From Bacillota bacterium (lineage in GTDB: Bacteria > Bacillota > Sulfobacillia > Sulfobacillales > Sulfobacillaceae), in assembly GCA_021821465.1 (NCBI GenBank), contig JAKACM010000042.1, forward strand, positions 1-36,129: a stretch of 36,129 nt of DNA, given 5' to 3'. Within the stretch, counting starts at the first letter, position 1. Each line of letters opens with the position of its first letter. The translations under genes were made by a program, and so were the position numbers. The notes below the pieces were generated by a model that saw nothing but the letters and a program-made list of their open reading frames with translations, did not search any database and had not been told where the DNA came from. Below, in pieces: positions 1 to 8,370 of the stretch.

Positions 1-187
<187 letters not shown>

Positions 188-216
188 TCATTAAAATCTA
201 GGGCCCCAACCAAGAA

Positions 217-251
217 AAGCTCTATTCGCGTGAGTTACGCGAATAGAGCTT
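217..251 (-). promoter_or_regulatory. Strong hairpin in the nifH leader (attenuator or terminator-like)
   Basis: A perfect 15-bp inverted repeat (217-231 and 237-251) with a 5-base loop sits 45 bases upstream of the nifH start. Read on the minus strand, the stem is followed directly by a short T-rich stretch (TTTTCTT). It could attenuate nifH transcription, stabilise the 5' end of the message, or end an unseen upstream transcript. Which of these applies is inference. Confidence 0.55.
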
Positions 252-658
252 CCTCGCCCCTTGGGGGGCAGCGTCGTTGCCGACCCCAGTCTTACTGATC
301 TTAACCTAACATGACGGCGGGGACGTCGTCAAGACCCGTGTGAGAAATTTTTCTCGGCGGCGCTTCGGTCTCCCTTTTCAGGAACGGGAGCTGACAGAAT
401 AGCGAATAGCTTCTTCGAAATATGACAATCGCCTTCGAATCACCAAACACCGAGAGAGTTTGGCCTTCAAAAAGGCATGCGACTGCATAGAAAAAACACA
501 TGCCGGCGTCTTTTGGCGTATTGACTCGGAATTTCGAATAAGTCTTTCGAACGAAGGTTCCCGAGGGTTTTCTTTACACGGACAAATTCCGTCTGAGTGC
601 AGTCGGTAATGTGATATGATGAGAGATCATTGGGTTCAGAAATTGTCATCCGATCTCA
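252..658. other. Intergenic, no gene recognised
   Basis: About 400 bases between the nifH leader and the tnpB element. Only short frames without ribosome binding sites or recognisable motifs are present. The nifH promoter probably lies here, but I do not see a convincing -24/-12 (sigma-54) or -35/-10 pair. Confidence 0.4.
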
Positions 659-700
659 CGGCGCGTCCTCCCTGACGTTCAGGCCGGGGAGGACGCGCCG
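659..700. repeat. Perfect 14-bp inverted repeat, GC-rich hairpin
   Basis: Arms CGGCGCGTCCTCCC (659-672) and its exact complement (687-700) enclose a 14-base loop, 51 bases before the tnpB start. There is no following T-run, which argues against a simple terminator on the plus strand. It may be the subterminal hairpin that IS200/IS605 transposases recognise. Confidence 0.6.
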
Positions 701-751
701 TTCCCCTCTCGTTCTGTTGGGTTCTCAATGGCGTAGCGGTAGAATTAATCT

Positions 752-2050
752 GTGAAAACAATACTGACCGCCAAACTCAAACTGCATACGACAGCGGAAA
801 GTGATCAAAGCCTTCTTAATACGGTCAGGGCTTATCAAAAAGCCCTGAACTATACTAGCCGAGTGGCCTTTGAGAACGGCAAGATGTCCAATCAGCTCAA
901 ACTGCACGGACTGGTCTATCCAGAACTTCGGGAGCGTTTTGCGTTGCCCTCCCAATTGGCATGCTCGGTATCACGCCAGGTTGGCGCCACTTTCAAGGGG
1001 CTATGGACCAGGGTAAAACACGCTTCCCATCAACAGAAAGGATATACTCGGAAGCGATACAAGGGTTTGGATAAGGCTCCCGTCTTCACAGCGAATACCA
1101 CCACCTTTACTTATCAACGGGATTATCGGTTTAAGGCCGGGCAACAGGTGTCCATCACGACACTGGAGGGTCCGGTGGTTTTTAGCTACGAAGGCTACAC
1201 AAAGCACCTTGACTTGATCCAAAAGGGTTCTTCGGGTGGGGTCACCTGCGGTGCCGCCAAACTTTGGCGTGATCCAGGAAGCAAGAAGTTTTACCTGTTG
1301 GTTAGCCTTGAGGTAGAAACTCCAGATTTCACACCCGAAACCGTCAAAGGCATTAAGGGTGCTGATTTGGGAGAACGATTCTTAGTGGTGACCACCCCCA
1401 GAAACAAGACACAATTCTTCCCAGGGGGAGCCATCTGTCACAAAGGCGAGGCTTTTCAGAGAGTGCGTTCACGTCTTCAAACTAAAGGCACTCGCGGGAG
1501 CAGACGGCGGTGGCGCCAACTGACCCTGCGAGAGAGACGGTTTAAGGCCGACGTGAATCACCGAATCGCCAAAGCCATTGTGGAGCCTGGGTTCCTGATT
1601 GGCCTGGAAGATCTGACCCGTATTCGGGAAAGAACCCGGATGAGAGGAAAGCAGAACCGTCGGCGCCGGGCCAAGTGGGCGTTTGCCGAATTGGGTGCGT
1701 TTTTGTCTTACAAGGCGCAACTCGTCGGGGGCTTAACCATGAATGTTGATGCGGACTACACTTCGAAAGGGTGCCCGAACTGCGGGCATGTCTCGGATAA
1801 GAACCGCTCGGGAAAGGGGCTGACTTTCCGCTGTGAAAATTGTGGCTTCACCCTCCACGCCGATCTGGGGGGTACCCGTAATGTAACCTTACGAACGCTC
1901 CTCACCCGGCAGGACTGGATGGGGACGGGGCTTTTGTCAGCAGCCTCTGATGGGTCGGACTCTGAAGCCAAAGCCAAGCGCCTGGAAAGGTTCTTGGAAT
2001 TGCGGTGGAGTTTCAGATCCAAGCTCCGTCCTTTAGGGCGGGGTCGTTGA
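752..2050 (+). CDS. tnpB: IS200/IS605-family RNA-guided endonuclease TnpB
   Basis: TnpB proteins are RuvC-like nucleases guided by an omega RNA made from the element's right end. They cut the empty donor site and so retain the element. The 432-residue protein has an N-terminal helical/OTP-like region, then RuvC-I with D205 (KGADLGERF), RuvC-II with E286 (IGLEDLTRIR), a four-cysteine zinc finger (C341, C344, C361, C364) and RuvC-III with D371 (HADLGGTRN). All three catalytic acidic residues are present, so the enzyme looks active. The start is a GTG at 752 with no clear Shine-Dalgarno. The reading frame runs into the right-end hairpin, as is usual where the omega RNA overlaps the 3' end of tnpB. 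No tnpA accompanies it. Confidence 0.93.
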   Translation: MKTILTAKLKLHTTAESDQSLLNTVRAYQKALNYTSRVAFENGKMSNQLKLHGLVYPELRERFALPSQLACSVSRQVGATFKGLWTRVKHASHQQKGYTRKRYKGLDKAPVFTANTTTFTYQRDYRFKAGQQVSITTLEGPVVFSYEGYTKHLDLIQKGSSGGVTCGAAKLWRDPGSKKFYLLVSLEVETPDFTPETVKGIKGADLGERFLVVTTPRNKTQFFPGGAICHKGEAFQRVRSRLQTKGTRGSRRRWRQLTLRERRFKADVNHRIAKAIVEPGFLIGLEDLTRIRERTRMRGKQNRRRRAKWAFAELGAFLSYKAQLVGGLTMNVDADYTSKGCPNCGHVSDKNRSGKGLTFRCENCGFTLHADLGGTRNVTLRTLLTRQDWMGTGLLSAASDGSDSEAKAKRLERFLELRWSFRSKLRPLGRGR

Positions 2051-2051
2051 C
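2024..2051 (+). repeat. Right-end hairpin of the tnpB element (omega RNA 3' end)
   Basis: CTCCGTCC (2024-2031) pairs with GGGCGGGG (2036-2043), allowing G-U pairs, around a TTTA loop and is followed by TTGAC. This is the form of IS200/IS605 right ends. The tnpB stop codon lies in the TTGAC. Sequence just after 2051 would be the guide portion of the omega RNA. Confidence 0.65.
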
Positions 2052-2214
2052 TTGTGACTAGGATCACACGCACCAATTATGAGGAAGGTAGACTGGGATA
2101 TAGACAAAAGCCGCCCGTATAGGAGGTTAAAAACCCCGAACGGTAAAAAATTGAGGCCTGAAGAACCTGTTAAAGAGAGAAAAGGATCAAGTGTGGGAAC
2201 AAGGAGGATCCGAG

Positions 2215-2673
2215 ATGAATCTTATTGCTCAACTTACCGAGGAGCATCACGATTATGTACTCAAGTTAACTGCTTTAGCCGAAACCATCGAAGGTATTCG
2301 CGTTAATGGTCGTGGTGATCTTTTTATCGAAACTTTAGATGGATTGTTGAAAGCATTGACCACAGAATTGGATGCCCATGCTCAACGTGAAGAAGACTAC
2401 TTATTTCCGAAGTTGGTGGAACGCGCCCCCGAGAGTCCGATTCCTGTGATGCTGGAAGAACACGAAACTATCCGCGCTGCCAGCCAAGGATTCGATCAAT
2501 ACTACCGAATGTGGAAAGAGGGTGAGGATGAGGCGTTTAACATTTGGGCTCGGCACGCTACGAATCTGCGGGGAACATTTTCAACACATATGCAAAAGGA
2601 AAATCTGATCGTATTTCCATTGGCTAAACGGGTATTGACACCCGATGAGATTGAACGCTTACTACCGGATTAA
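2215..2673 (+). CDS. Hemerythrin HHE domain protein
   Basis: A 152-residue four-helix-bundle protein with the spaced His/Glu ligands of a non-haem di-iron hemerythrin: H11/H12 in the first helix, H55 with E59/E60 (HAQREEDYLFPKL), H83 (EEHETI), and H125 with E129 (THMQKENLIVFP). Family members bind O2, NO or iron, or act in repair of di-iron centres (RIC/YtfE-like). The full ligand set suggests a metal-binding protein, but the exact role cannot be read from sequence. The ATG at 2215 is chosen because AGGAGG lies 7 bases upstream. A GTG eight codons earlier in the same frame has no such site. The gene stands alone, directly downstream of the tnpB element, and is followed by a hairpin. Confidence 0.88.
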   Translation: MNLIAQLTEEHHDYVLKLTALAETIEGIRVNGRGDLFIETLDGLLKALTTELDAHAQREEDYLFPKLVERAPESPIPVMLEEHETIRAASQGFDQYYRMWKEGEDEAFNIWARHATNLRGTFSTHMQKENLIVFPLAKRVLTPDEIERLLPD

Positions 2674-2680
2674 TTAAACG

Positions 2681-2714
2681 CCATGGGGATAATCCGAAGA
2701 GATTATCCCCATGG
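2681..2714 (+). terminator. Probable terminator after the hemerythrin gene
   Basis: A perfect 14-bp stem (2681-2694 with 2701-2714) and 6-base loop begin 7 bases after the stop codon. The T-rich stretch is displaced by several bases, so efficiency is uncertain. It may also stop transcription from the opposite side. Confidence 0.6.
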
Positions 2715-2908
2715 GCGGCAAATTTTCATCGTTAGCTGCTGGCTGTCTTCAACTAACAACCGGTGAATGATTGATAACTTAACGTGTGGATTTTTGAGAT
2801 CAAATTCATAAATTGTTCCGCCTCTTTGCTATGGCCGCCAACTTTTGGGTAGGGGTGGGCGATACATCCCAGAAGAAGGCGATGATATTCCAAGAGATTT
2901 GCGAGATT

Positions 2909-5900
2909 TCAAGCCTGTTCTCGGCGGTTTTTGTTTGCAGGAGCCGGGCTCGGGATTTTTTGGTTAAGACTCCATGGTAGCCATCTATCCAGAAAGGTGT
3001 AGGCTACCGGGATAACGCCAAGAGTGAGTACCGTCGACGAGATTAAGCCGCCAATGACGGCAATGGCCATAGCTTGATGGTCGGCGGCTCCCGACCCTAC
3101 GCTGAATGCCAAAGGGATCATGGCCATGATCATAGTCAGCGATGTCATTAAGATCGGCCTGAGCCGTGTTTGTCCCGCTTCAATCAGTGCCGATTCTCGA
3201 TCCCGGCCTCGTTTGCGCAGCGTTTGAGTATAGTCGACCAACAGAATGGCATTCTTGGTAACAATCCCCATTAACATAATCAATCCGACAATCGAGAAAA
3301 TATTGATGGTCTGCCCTGTCAAGGCCAAAGCACTCAAGGCTCCCACTGCGGACAAGGGCACAGTGAGCATGATGGCCAAGGGCAGTACCAGAGATTCGTA
3401 AAGAGCAGCCATGAGCATGTACACCAGAAGTACTGACAGTCCTAAAGCCTTGAAGAGTGGGCCGAATGCGGACTTTTGCTGATGGACCTGTCCTCCATAT
3501 ACTACTTCGTATCCCGGTGGCATAGGTATCGATTTAATGGTGTTTTTGACAGATTTTATGGCGGGTCCCAACGTCCCGCTTTGGTTGAGCCCGGCCGAAA
3601 TGGTATCGGCATATAATCGGTTTTGTTGTTGGATTGCCGTGGCAGTCGAAGTGGGTGTGAGATGTGCCACCGCAGATAAGGGCACGGTGCCAAGGACGGT
3701 CGAAGGAACCGGATAGGACAAAAGATTACTCGGATTTGCACCCTGAGTCTGTAAGAGGATATTGAGAGGTGTCCCCCCTGATCCGGACTGATAGGTGGAT
3801 ACCGTCAGTCCTTGAGTCTCACTTTGAATCGTTTGCACCACATCTTGCACAGACACTCCGAGTTGTTGTGCCTTTTGGTGAGATACCGTCACGGAAAGCT
3901 CGGGCAGGGCTACTGGGGTATCGTTTGTCACTTGGGTCAGGGAAGGTAATCCGGCTATTTTCTTGTCTACCACCGCAGCCAAATTCTGGACCCGGGATAG
4001 ATTTGGCCCCAAGATTCGGATTGCCACGGGCTGAGCATTGCTTGGTGTGAGAGGATTGGCCGTGACAGTCGCTACTTGCATATTGGGAATATTGTTCGCA
4101 TACCGGTTACTCTGAGTTTCGATGTGTAGAATGGCGGATTCGCGCCCTGCCGTGGCTAATTGCACGCTGAGTTGTCCTATATTTGATGCCGTATTTGCAC
4201 CTGCTGTGGCAAAAACTGTTTTGACCCCCGGAAGTGTCTTAATGTTTTGGGAGAGCTTGTGCACATCTTGTTGAGTGGTGCTAAGGGCTGTCCCCGGAGG
4301 AAGAGTGAGATTCATGGTAAAAAGTCCTGTATTTTCGGGAGGAATAAAGGTGGTTTGAATTAGGCCTAAGGGAAAGAACATGACGGTCATCCCGATTGTG
4401 GCGACCACCGTCAAAACGGCAATCCAAGGGCGGTGAAGGAGAGCATGCAAGGCTTTGGCGTATGCGTATTTCACTCGCTCTAAGCCCTGATCCCATTTGA
4501 CAGCCCATAGGGCCCTGGGGCCTTCGGTTCCCCATCTGGCTGCCATCAAAGGCGTCAGGGTAAATGATACGAGCAAGGAGAATAAGGTGGCACTGACAAT
4601 TGTCAAGCCGAATTCGCGGAACATGGCCCCGACATTGCCCTTGACAAGTGCTAACGGCAAGTATACCACCACATCGGTCAAGGTTATAGCGACGGCCGCG
4701 GCCCCGATTTCCATGCGCCCGTCAAACGCCGCATTCCACGGGGATTTTCCCATGGCTTGATGGCGGTGAATGTTTTCGAGCACCACTACTGCATCGTCGA
4801 CTAAAAACCCAATAAGAAGAGACAAAGCCATGAGGGAGATTAAGTCCAAACTAAAGCCTAGAGTCCACATCACCCCCATAGTCGCAACAATGGACACGGG
4901 GATTGCAATCAGGATAATTAGAGTATTTCGCCACCGGTGCAAAAAAGCAAACAGTACGATGCCGGCAAAGAATACCGCCAGAAACAAATCGACTTGAGTA
5001 GAAGTTAATGCACTTTGGGTGAAACTGGCAGAATTACTCGTGGTCTTCACGCTGACTTGGGGTGGAAAAGTGCCTTTTATGCTCTTCAATGTTTGCAGCA
5101 AATCATGAGTTACATTGAGGGTGTCGGCACCGGGTTGTTCCGTGATGCTTAGACCGATGGCCGGATGCCCGTTGTAGGATGCCTCGGTTGTAGACGGCGT
5201 ATTGCCGAGTGTCACAGAAGCCAAATCATGGAGCGGCAAGGTGGTGGAAGGCGTCCCCTTGGATGTGGACGGCATCATAATCGCCAGGTTTCTCAGGGCA
5301 TTCAGGCTGTTAAACTGTCCGTGGGTGCTCACATCATAGGACCGGGATCCGGAGATCAAGTTGCCGTTTGACTGTGACACGTTAGCGTTCGCCACTTGCT
5401 GACCCACGGCAATAACCGGAAGATGCAGCGACTCGAGCAAGGTGGCGTTGAGGCCCACCTTGACGGCTTGAGTGGGTGTTCCGAATATCTGGATCTGTCC
5501 CACACCGGGAACTTCCTCCAGACGGGGAATCAGGGTATTTTCTACCCAGGATGTGGGGACAGCCACATTAGCGGATCCCAACACCGCGACATTCAAAATG
5601 GGCAACGAAGAGGGATCGGCTTCAATGACGGAGGGATAGCTGGCTCCGGAAGGCAAGGATTTGGCAATCCTCTGAATGGCACTGTTCACTTGCGCCATGT
5701 CGGCATTGAGCGATGTGCCCTGGTCGAATTCTATCAAAATACGGGACTCTCCGGCCAAGGATGTGGCCTTGATTGTGTAAAGTCCGGAGATTGTGGCCAG
5801 TTGATTCTCCAATGGGTTAGAGACCGTATTCATCATGGCGTTAGGGGAAGTTCCCGGGTCCTTGACCACCACTTGTGCCGTGGGAATGCTGACCTGGGGA

Positions 5901-6010
5901 AATCGGCGCACAGGAAGATGCAAATATCCGTCAATTCCCAGGAGGATCACGGCAAGAAATACCATCACGATGGTCAAAGGCCGTTTCAAAGACCAGTATG
6001 TCAGATTCAT
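2909..6010 (-). CDS. RND-family (HAE1/AcrB-like) efflux transporter
   Basis: A 1033-residue inner-membrane proton antiporter of the hydrophobe/amphiphile efflux type, a typical AcrB-family length. The N-terminus (MNLTYWSLKRPLTIVM) is the usual cytosolic start plus TM1. Two large periplasmic-type loops follow TM1 and TM7. The proton-relay motif in TM4 is present as GFLVDDAVVVLEN (about D405/D406). TM10 has GIVTKNAILLVDY with the matching lysine (about K917), so the pump looks functional. It lies 42 bases downstream of its membrane fusion protein, in the operon marR-MFP-RND. No outer-membrane TolC-type gene is present in the window, as expected if the host is monoderm. The substrate is unknown; drugs, solvents or toxic organics are typical for a MarR-controlled pump. 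Confidence 0.93.
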   Translation of the reverse strand: MNLTYWSLKRPLTIVMVFLAVILLGIDGYLHLPVRRFPQVSIPTAQVVVKDPGTSPNAMMNTVSNPLENQLATISGLYTIKATSLAGESRILIEFDQGTSLNADMAQVNSAIQRIAKSLPSGASYPSVIEADPSSLPILNVAVLGSANVAVPTSWVENTLIPRLEEVPGVGQIQIFGTPTQAVKVGLNATLLESLHLPVIAVGQQVANANVSQSNGNLISGSRSYDVSTHGQFNSLNALRNLAIMMPSTSKGTPSTTLPLHDLASVTLGNTPSTTEASYNGHPAIGLSITEQPGADTLNVTHDLLQTLKSIKGTFPPQVSVKTTSNSASFTQSALTSTQVDLFLAVFFAGIVLFAFLHRWRNTLIILIAIPVSIVATMGVMWTLGFSLDLISLMALSLLIGFLVDDAVVVLENIHRHQAMGKSPWNAAFDGRMEIGAAAVAITLTDVVVYLPLALVKGNVGAMFREFGLTIVSATLFSLLVSFTLTPLMAARWGTEGPRALWAVKWDQGLERVKYAYAKALHALLHRPWIAVLTVVATIGMTVMFFPLGLIQTTFIPPENTGLFTMNLTLPPGTALSTTQQDVHKLSQNIKTLPGVKTVFATAGANTASNIGQLSVQLATAGRESAILHIETQSNRYANNIPNMQVATVTANPLTPSNAQPVAIRILGPNLSRVQNLAAVVDKKIAGLPSLTQVTNDTPVALPELSVTVSHQKAQQLGVSVQDVVQTIQSETQGLTVSTYQSGSGGTPLNILLQTQGANPSNLLSYPVPSTVLGTVPLSAVAHLTPTSTATAIQQQNRLYADTISAGLNQSGTLGPAIKSVKNTIKSIPMPPGYEVVYGGQVHQQKSAFGPLFKALGLSVLLVYMLMAALYESLVLPLAIMLTVPLSAVGALSALALTGQTINIFSIVGLIMLMGIVTKNAILLVDYTQTLRKRGRDRESALIEAGQTRLRPILMTSLTMIMAMIPLAFSVGSGAADHQAMAIAVIGGLISSTVLTLGVIPVAYTFLDRWLPWSLNQKIPSPAPANKNRREQA

Positions 6011-6052
6011 CCTTTTTTCTCCTATTCCTCTTTGTCCGCTTTTTGCCTGCTG

Positions 6053-7567
6053 TTATCCCTGTCCCAGTGTTCTGACACGTGCTCCGTTGGCTAATTCCGT
6101 GTTGGCCGGAGAAACAACTTCTGTGTTTGGTGTGAGGGACGAGACGATGGCCTGACGGCTGTTTTGAAGCACGATGTGTAACACTAGGGTGTGTAAGGAG
6201 CCGTCACTCACGGTGTCCACCAAGGCTTTATTCCCGGCCTGTGGAATTAAGGCGGAGACGGGAATGATGGTACCCTGAGCCGATTGGACGGGAACCTCTG
6301 CCGTGACATTTTGCCCCGGCGTCAAAGACGCGGGGGCATTGAGACTCACTTGGTATAAGGATGAGGTGTTGGGCATCGGCACATTGGACTGGACCCGAAC
6401 AGTCTTGGCACCTTGTGGTGTTTCAATGGTTATGGACTGGCCGGAATGGAGATTTTGGGAGAGAGTCTCGGGAAGAGTCATAACCAAGTTTGAAGACGTG
6501 CTGGTTATGCTCATTATCGGCGCGGCCGGGGAGGATCCTTGGCCAAAAACACCTTCTATTCCGCTCACAGTTCCTGCTACAGGGGCTTTAACGGTAAGGT
6601 CTTGAACAGCTGCTTGAGCGGCACTTAGAGCCGAATCAGCCGCTTGGAGTTGCTGTTGTAAAGACGTCAGCGTGGACGAAGAGGGGGCCATAGACGATGC
6701 TGTCAGTTGATTAAGATCAGTTGCCGTGGTCTTAGCCGCGGCAAGATTTTGCTGGGCATATTGCATGCCCTGGCTTTGGGCAGCTTCGGCCGTGGCCAGA
6801 TTGCGTTGGGCAAAAGTGACAACCGTTTTGTCCAAAGCTTGGGCGCTGTTGAGCTCTTGTTGATCAAAAGCCAGCATCTCTTGAGCAGCGGTAATGGCAC
6901 TCGGGGATCCGCTCGTTTGAGCCTGCTGCACTTGGGACTGGGCCTTTTGAAGGGCGGACTGAGCTTGGCTTATGGCTTCAAGATAGGGGCCCGACGGAGA
7001 TTGGACGGTCGTCAAAAAATTTTGGTCCTCGGCTACAGTCATAGCCGAATAAGACCCGGAACTGCTCACAGATGCGATTTCACGCTCGGCCAAGGTGATT
7101 TGGCTTTGAGCATTGTGCGAGAGTTGACTTGCGCTATTGGCTGTGCTGCCCGTACTTTGGGCCGCCGACACTTTGGCCTGCATCATCGAGACATTGGCTT
7201 CGGCTTGACTCACAGCGGATGTTAAAGCCGGATTAGTGAGAACAGCCAAGGGTTGGCCAAGGGAGACCACTTGGCCCGATGACACCAGAATTTTACTGAT
7301 TGTTCCGGATACCAAGGGACTTACCGTAACATTTTGGGTCGGGGTCATTGTGAGACTTTGGGGACTGAAGGCGGTCAAACGACCGGATTGGGCACGACTC
7401 ACCGAAACCAGAGGGAATTGCGTCACGCCGGAGGTGTGATGAGGTGAAGCTGTAGTGCGCCAAATCAGGACGCTGCCGCCAGCCACAACTAACACAGCCA
7501 ATGTCCATTTAAGTTGGCGGGTATAGTGCCGGGGAGCGGATCCCGTATTAGGGAGTGATGATTTCAC
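6053..7567 (-). CDS. RND efflux membrane fusion protein (HlyD/AcrA-like adaptor)
   Basis: A 504-residue adaptor partner of the downstream RND pump. It has a short cytosolic N-terminus and one TM segment (about residues 24-41, WTLAVLVVAGGSVLIW). The first half of a lipoyl-like domain follows (SPLVSGTISKILVSSGQVV), then an unusually long Ala/Gln/Ser-rich coiled-coil hairpin (about residues 105-330). The second lipoyl half (VKAPVAGTVSGIEGVFGQG) and a beta-barrel region complete it. It is longer than the roughly 380-400 residues of typical AcrA, mainly in the hairpin. In a cell without an outer membrane the hairpin could reach through the thick wall; that is inference. The ATG at 7567 is preceded by AAGGAGGAC. 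The gene follows marR by 24 bases. Confidence 0.9.
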   Translation of the reverse strand: MKSSLPNTGSAPRHYTRQLKWTLAVLVVAGGSVLIWRTTASPHHTSGVTQFPLVSVSRAQSGRLTAFSPQSLTMTPTQNVTVSPLVSGTISKILVSSGQVVSLGQPLAVLTNPALTSAVSQAEANVSMMQAKVSAAQSTGSTANSASQLSHNAQSQITLAEREIASVSSSGSYSAMTVAEDQNFLTTVQSPSGPYLEAISQAQSALQKAQSQVQQAQTSGSPSAITAAQEMLAFDQQELNSAQALDKTVVTFAQRNLATAEAAQSQGMQYAQQNLAAAKTTATDLNQLTASSMAPSSSTLTSLQQQLQAADSALSAAQAAVQDLTVKAPVAGTVSGIEGVFGQGSSPAAPIMSITSTSSNLVMTLPETLSQNLHSGQSITIETPQGAKTVRVQSNVPMPNTSSLYQVSLNAPASLTPGQNVTAEVPVQSAQGTIIPVSALIPQAGNKALVDTVSDGSLHTLVLHIVLQNSRQAIVSSLTPNTEVVSPANTELANGARVRTLGQG

Positions 7568-7591
7568 AATAGTCCTCCTTATCTTACGACA

Positions 7592-8017
7592 TTAGAGTGT
7601 CTGACGGACATTTTGCTGAATCTTTGCCAGAATTCGCGCCAGTGTTTCCTTATCTTCGGCAGAGAGATTTTCGATCAGCTGTCTTAATCGCTCGTGTTGC
7701 ATGGCTTCGACTCTCTCTACATGTTTGCGTCCTTCCGGCGTCAGTGATATCCATACGACGCGTTGGTCATTTTCGTCGCGGCGGCGTATGATCCATCCCT
7801 CCCGCTCCAGTTTTTGAGCGGTCTGAGTCATTGCCGGCTGGCTAACCTGGCTATAGGCCGCAGCCATCGAAATTGAGAGGACAGGGTGGCGGTAGAGCCA
7901 ACGCAACATGGCCAAATGCGGCAGCGAGATGGGCAGAGACAGGTTCCTGGGTTTAAGGAAGTCCATGATGGTGAACAGCTTTTCGTCGATCTGATCTTCC
8001 AGTGACAATTCACTCAC
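7592..8017 (-). CDS. MarR-family transcriptional regulator of the RND operon
   Basis: A 141-residue winged-helix repressor. The recognition helix region is AAYSQVSQPAMTQTAQKLE and the wing is REGWIIRRRDENDQRVVWISLTPEGRK (split here by a conserved DxRxxxxxLT-type motif). MarR proteins usually repress efflux genes until a small aromatic ligand binds. The gene is first in the operon with the membrane fusion protein and RND pump, and a palindrome lies just upstream of the start, so autorepression of the whole operon is likely. The start is uncertain: the GTG at 8017 has a GAGGAC site only 2-3 bases away, while an in-frame TTG three codons later is better spaced. Confidence 0.9.
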   Translation of the reverse strand: MSELSLEDQIDEKLFTIMDFLKPRNLSLPISLPHLAMLRWLYRHPVLSISMAAAYSQVSQPAMTQTAQKLEREGWIIRRRDENDQRVVWISLTPEGRKHVERVEAMQHERLRQLIENLSAEDKETLARILAKIQQNVRQTL

Positions 8018-8030
8018 GTCCTCATATAAA

Positions 8031-8083
8031 TAACTAAGTTAATATATTATAAAATTATATAGCAACTCAGATCCCTTGTGCAA
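8031..8083 (-). promoter_or_regulatory. Promoter and MarR-type operator of the RND efflux operon
   Basis: On the minus strand, -35 TTGCAC (8078-8083), an 18-base spacer and a perfect -10 TATAAT (8054-8059). The palindrome TAACTAAGTTA (8031-8041) lies at about +1 to +20, between the -10 and the marR start. That is a position where MarR binding would block initiation or early elongation. Confidence 0.75.
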
Positions 8084-8370
8084 GTGCTTTGCTCATCGTT
8101 TTTCCTCTGTTGTGAAAAAATTGGGACTATGCATAGGCTTATCTTGAAAGTTTGCTTGAACTTTTGCTGCGAGAGCAAAATCGTTATGGATTCAGAAGGA
8201 GATCGCATCATTTTGAGTGAACTGCGGCCGTGCCAAAGTAGGCAATATTGCCGAGATTGGCATCAGGTTCATTGCTTTTTTGCCCATTTCAGGGACAAGA
8301 CAGTGAACGACCATGGTTCCATCTTTAAATCACTTGAGTAGAAAAAATGGGCGGCTGCCTTTGATTTCGT
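8084..8370. other. Intergenic, small hairpin only
   Basis: This stretch lies between the RND promoter and the 3' end of the LysR gene. A 7-bp hairpin (8162-8168 with 8174-8180, TTTTGCT/AGCAAAA) is the only structure seen. It may terminate LysR transcription, though it lies some 190 bases past the stop. The one plus-strand frame here lacks any recognisable motif. Confidence 0.35.

Larger units (their letters stand above)
659..2051 (+). mobile_element. TnpB-only IS200/IS605-type (IS1341-like) element, approximate limits
   Basis: A single tnpB lies between a perfect 14-bp inverted repeat (659-672 and 687-700), which could be the left-end hairpin, and a right-end hairpin at 2024-2043 followed by TTGAC. 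No tnpA transposase gene is present, so the element would be non-autonomous and depend on a Y1 transposase elsewhere. The right boundary is well supported by the hairpin and the stop codon inside it. The left boundary is a guess. Confidence 0.6.

Noticed and set aside
5396..6155. Long plus-strand frames opposite the RND gene
   Set aside because: Antisense shadows of the RND and adaptor genes; no start signals or domain motifs.
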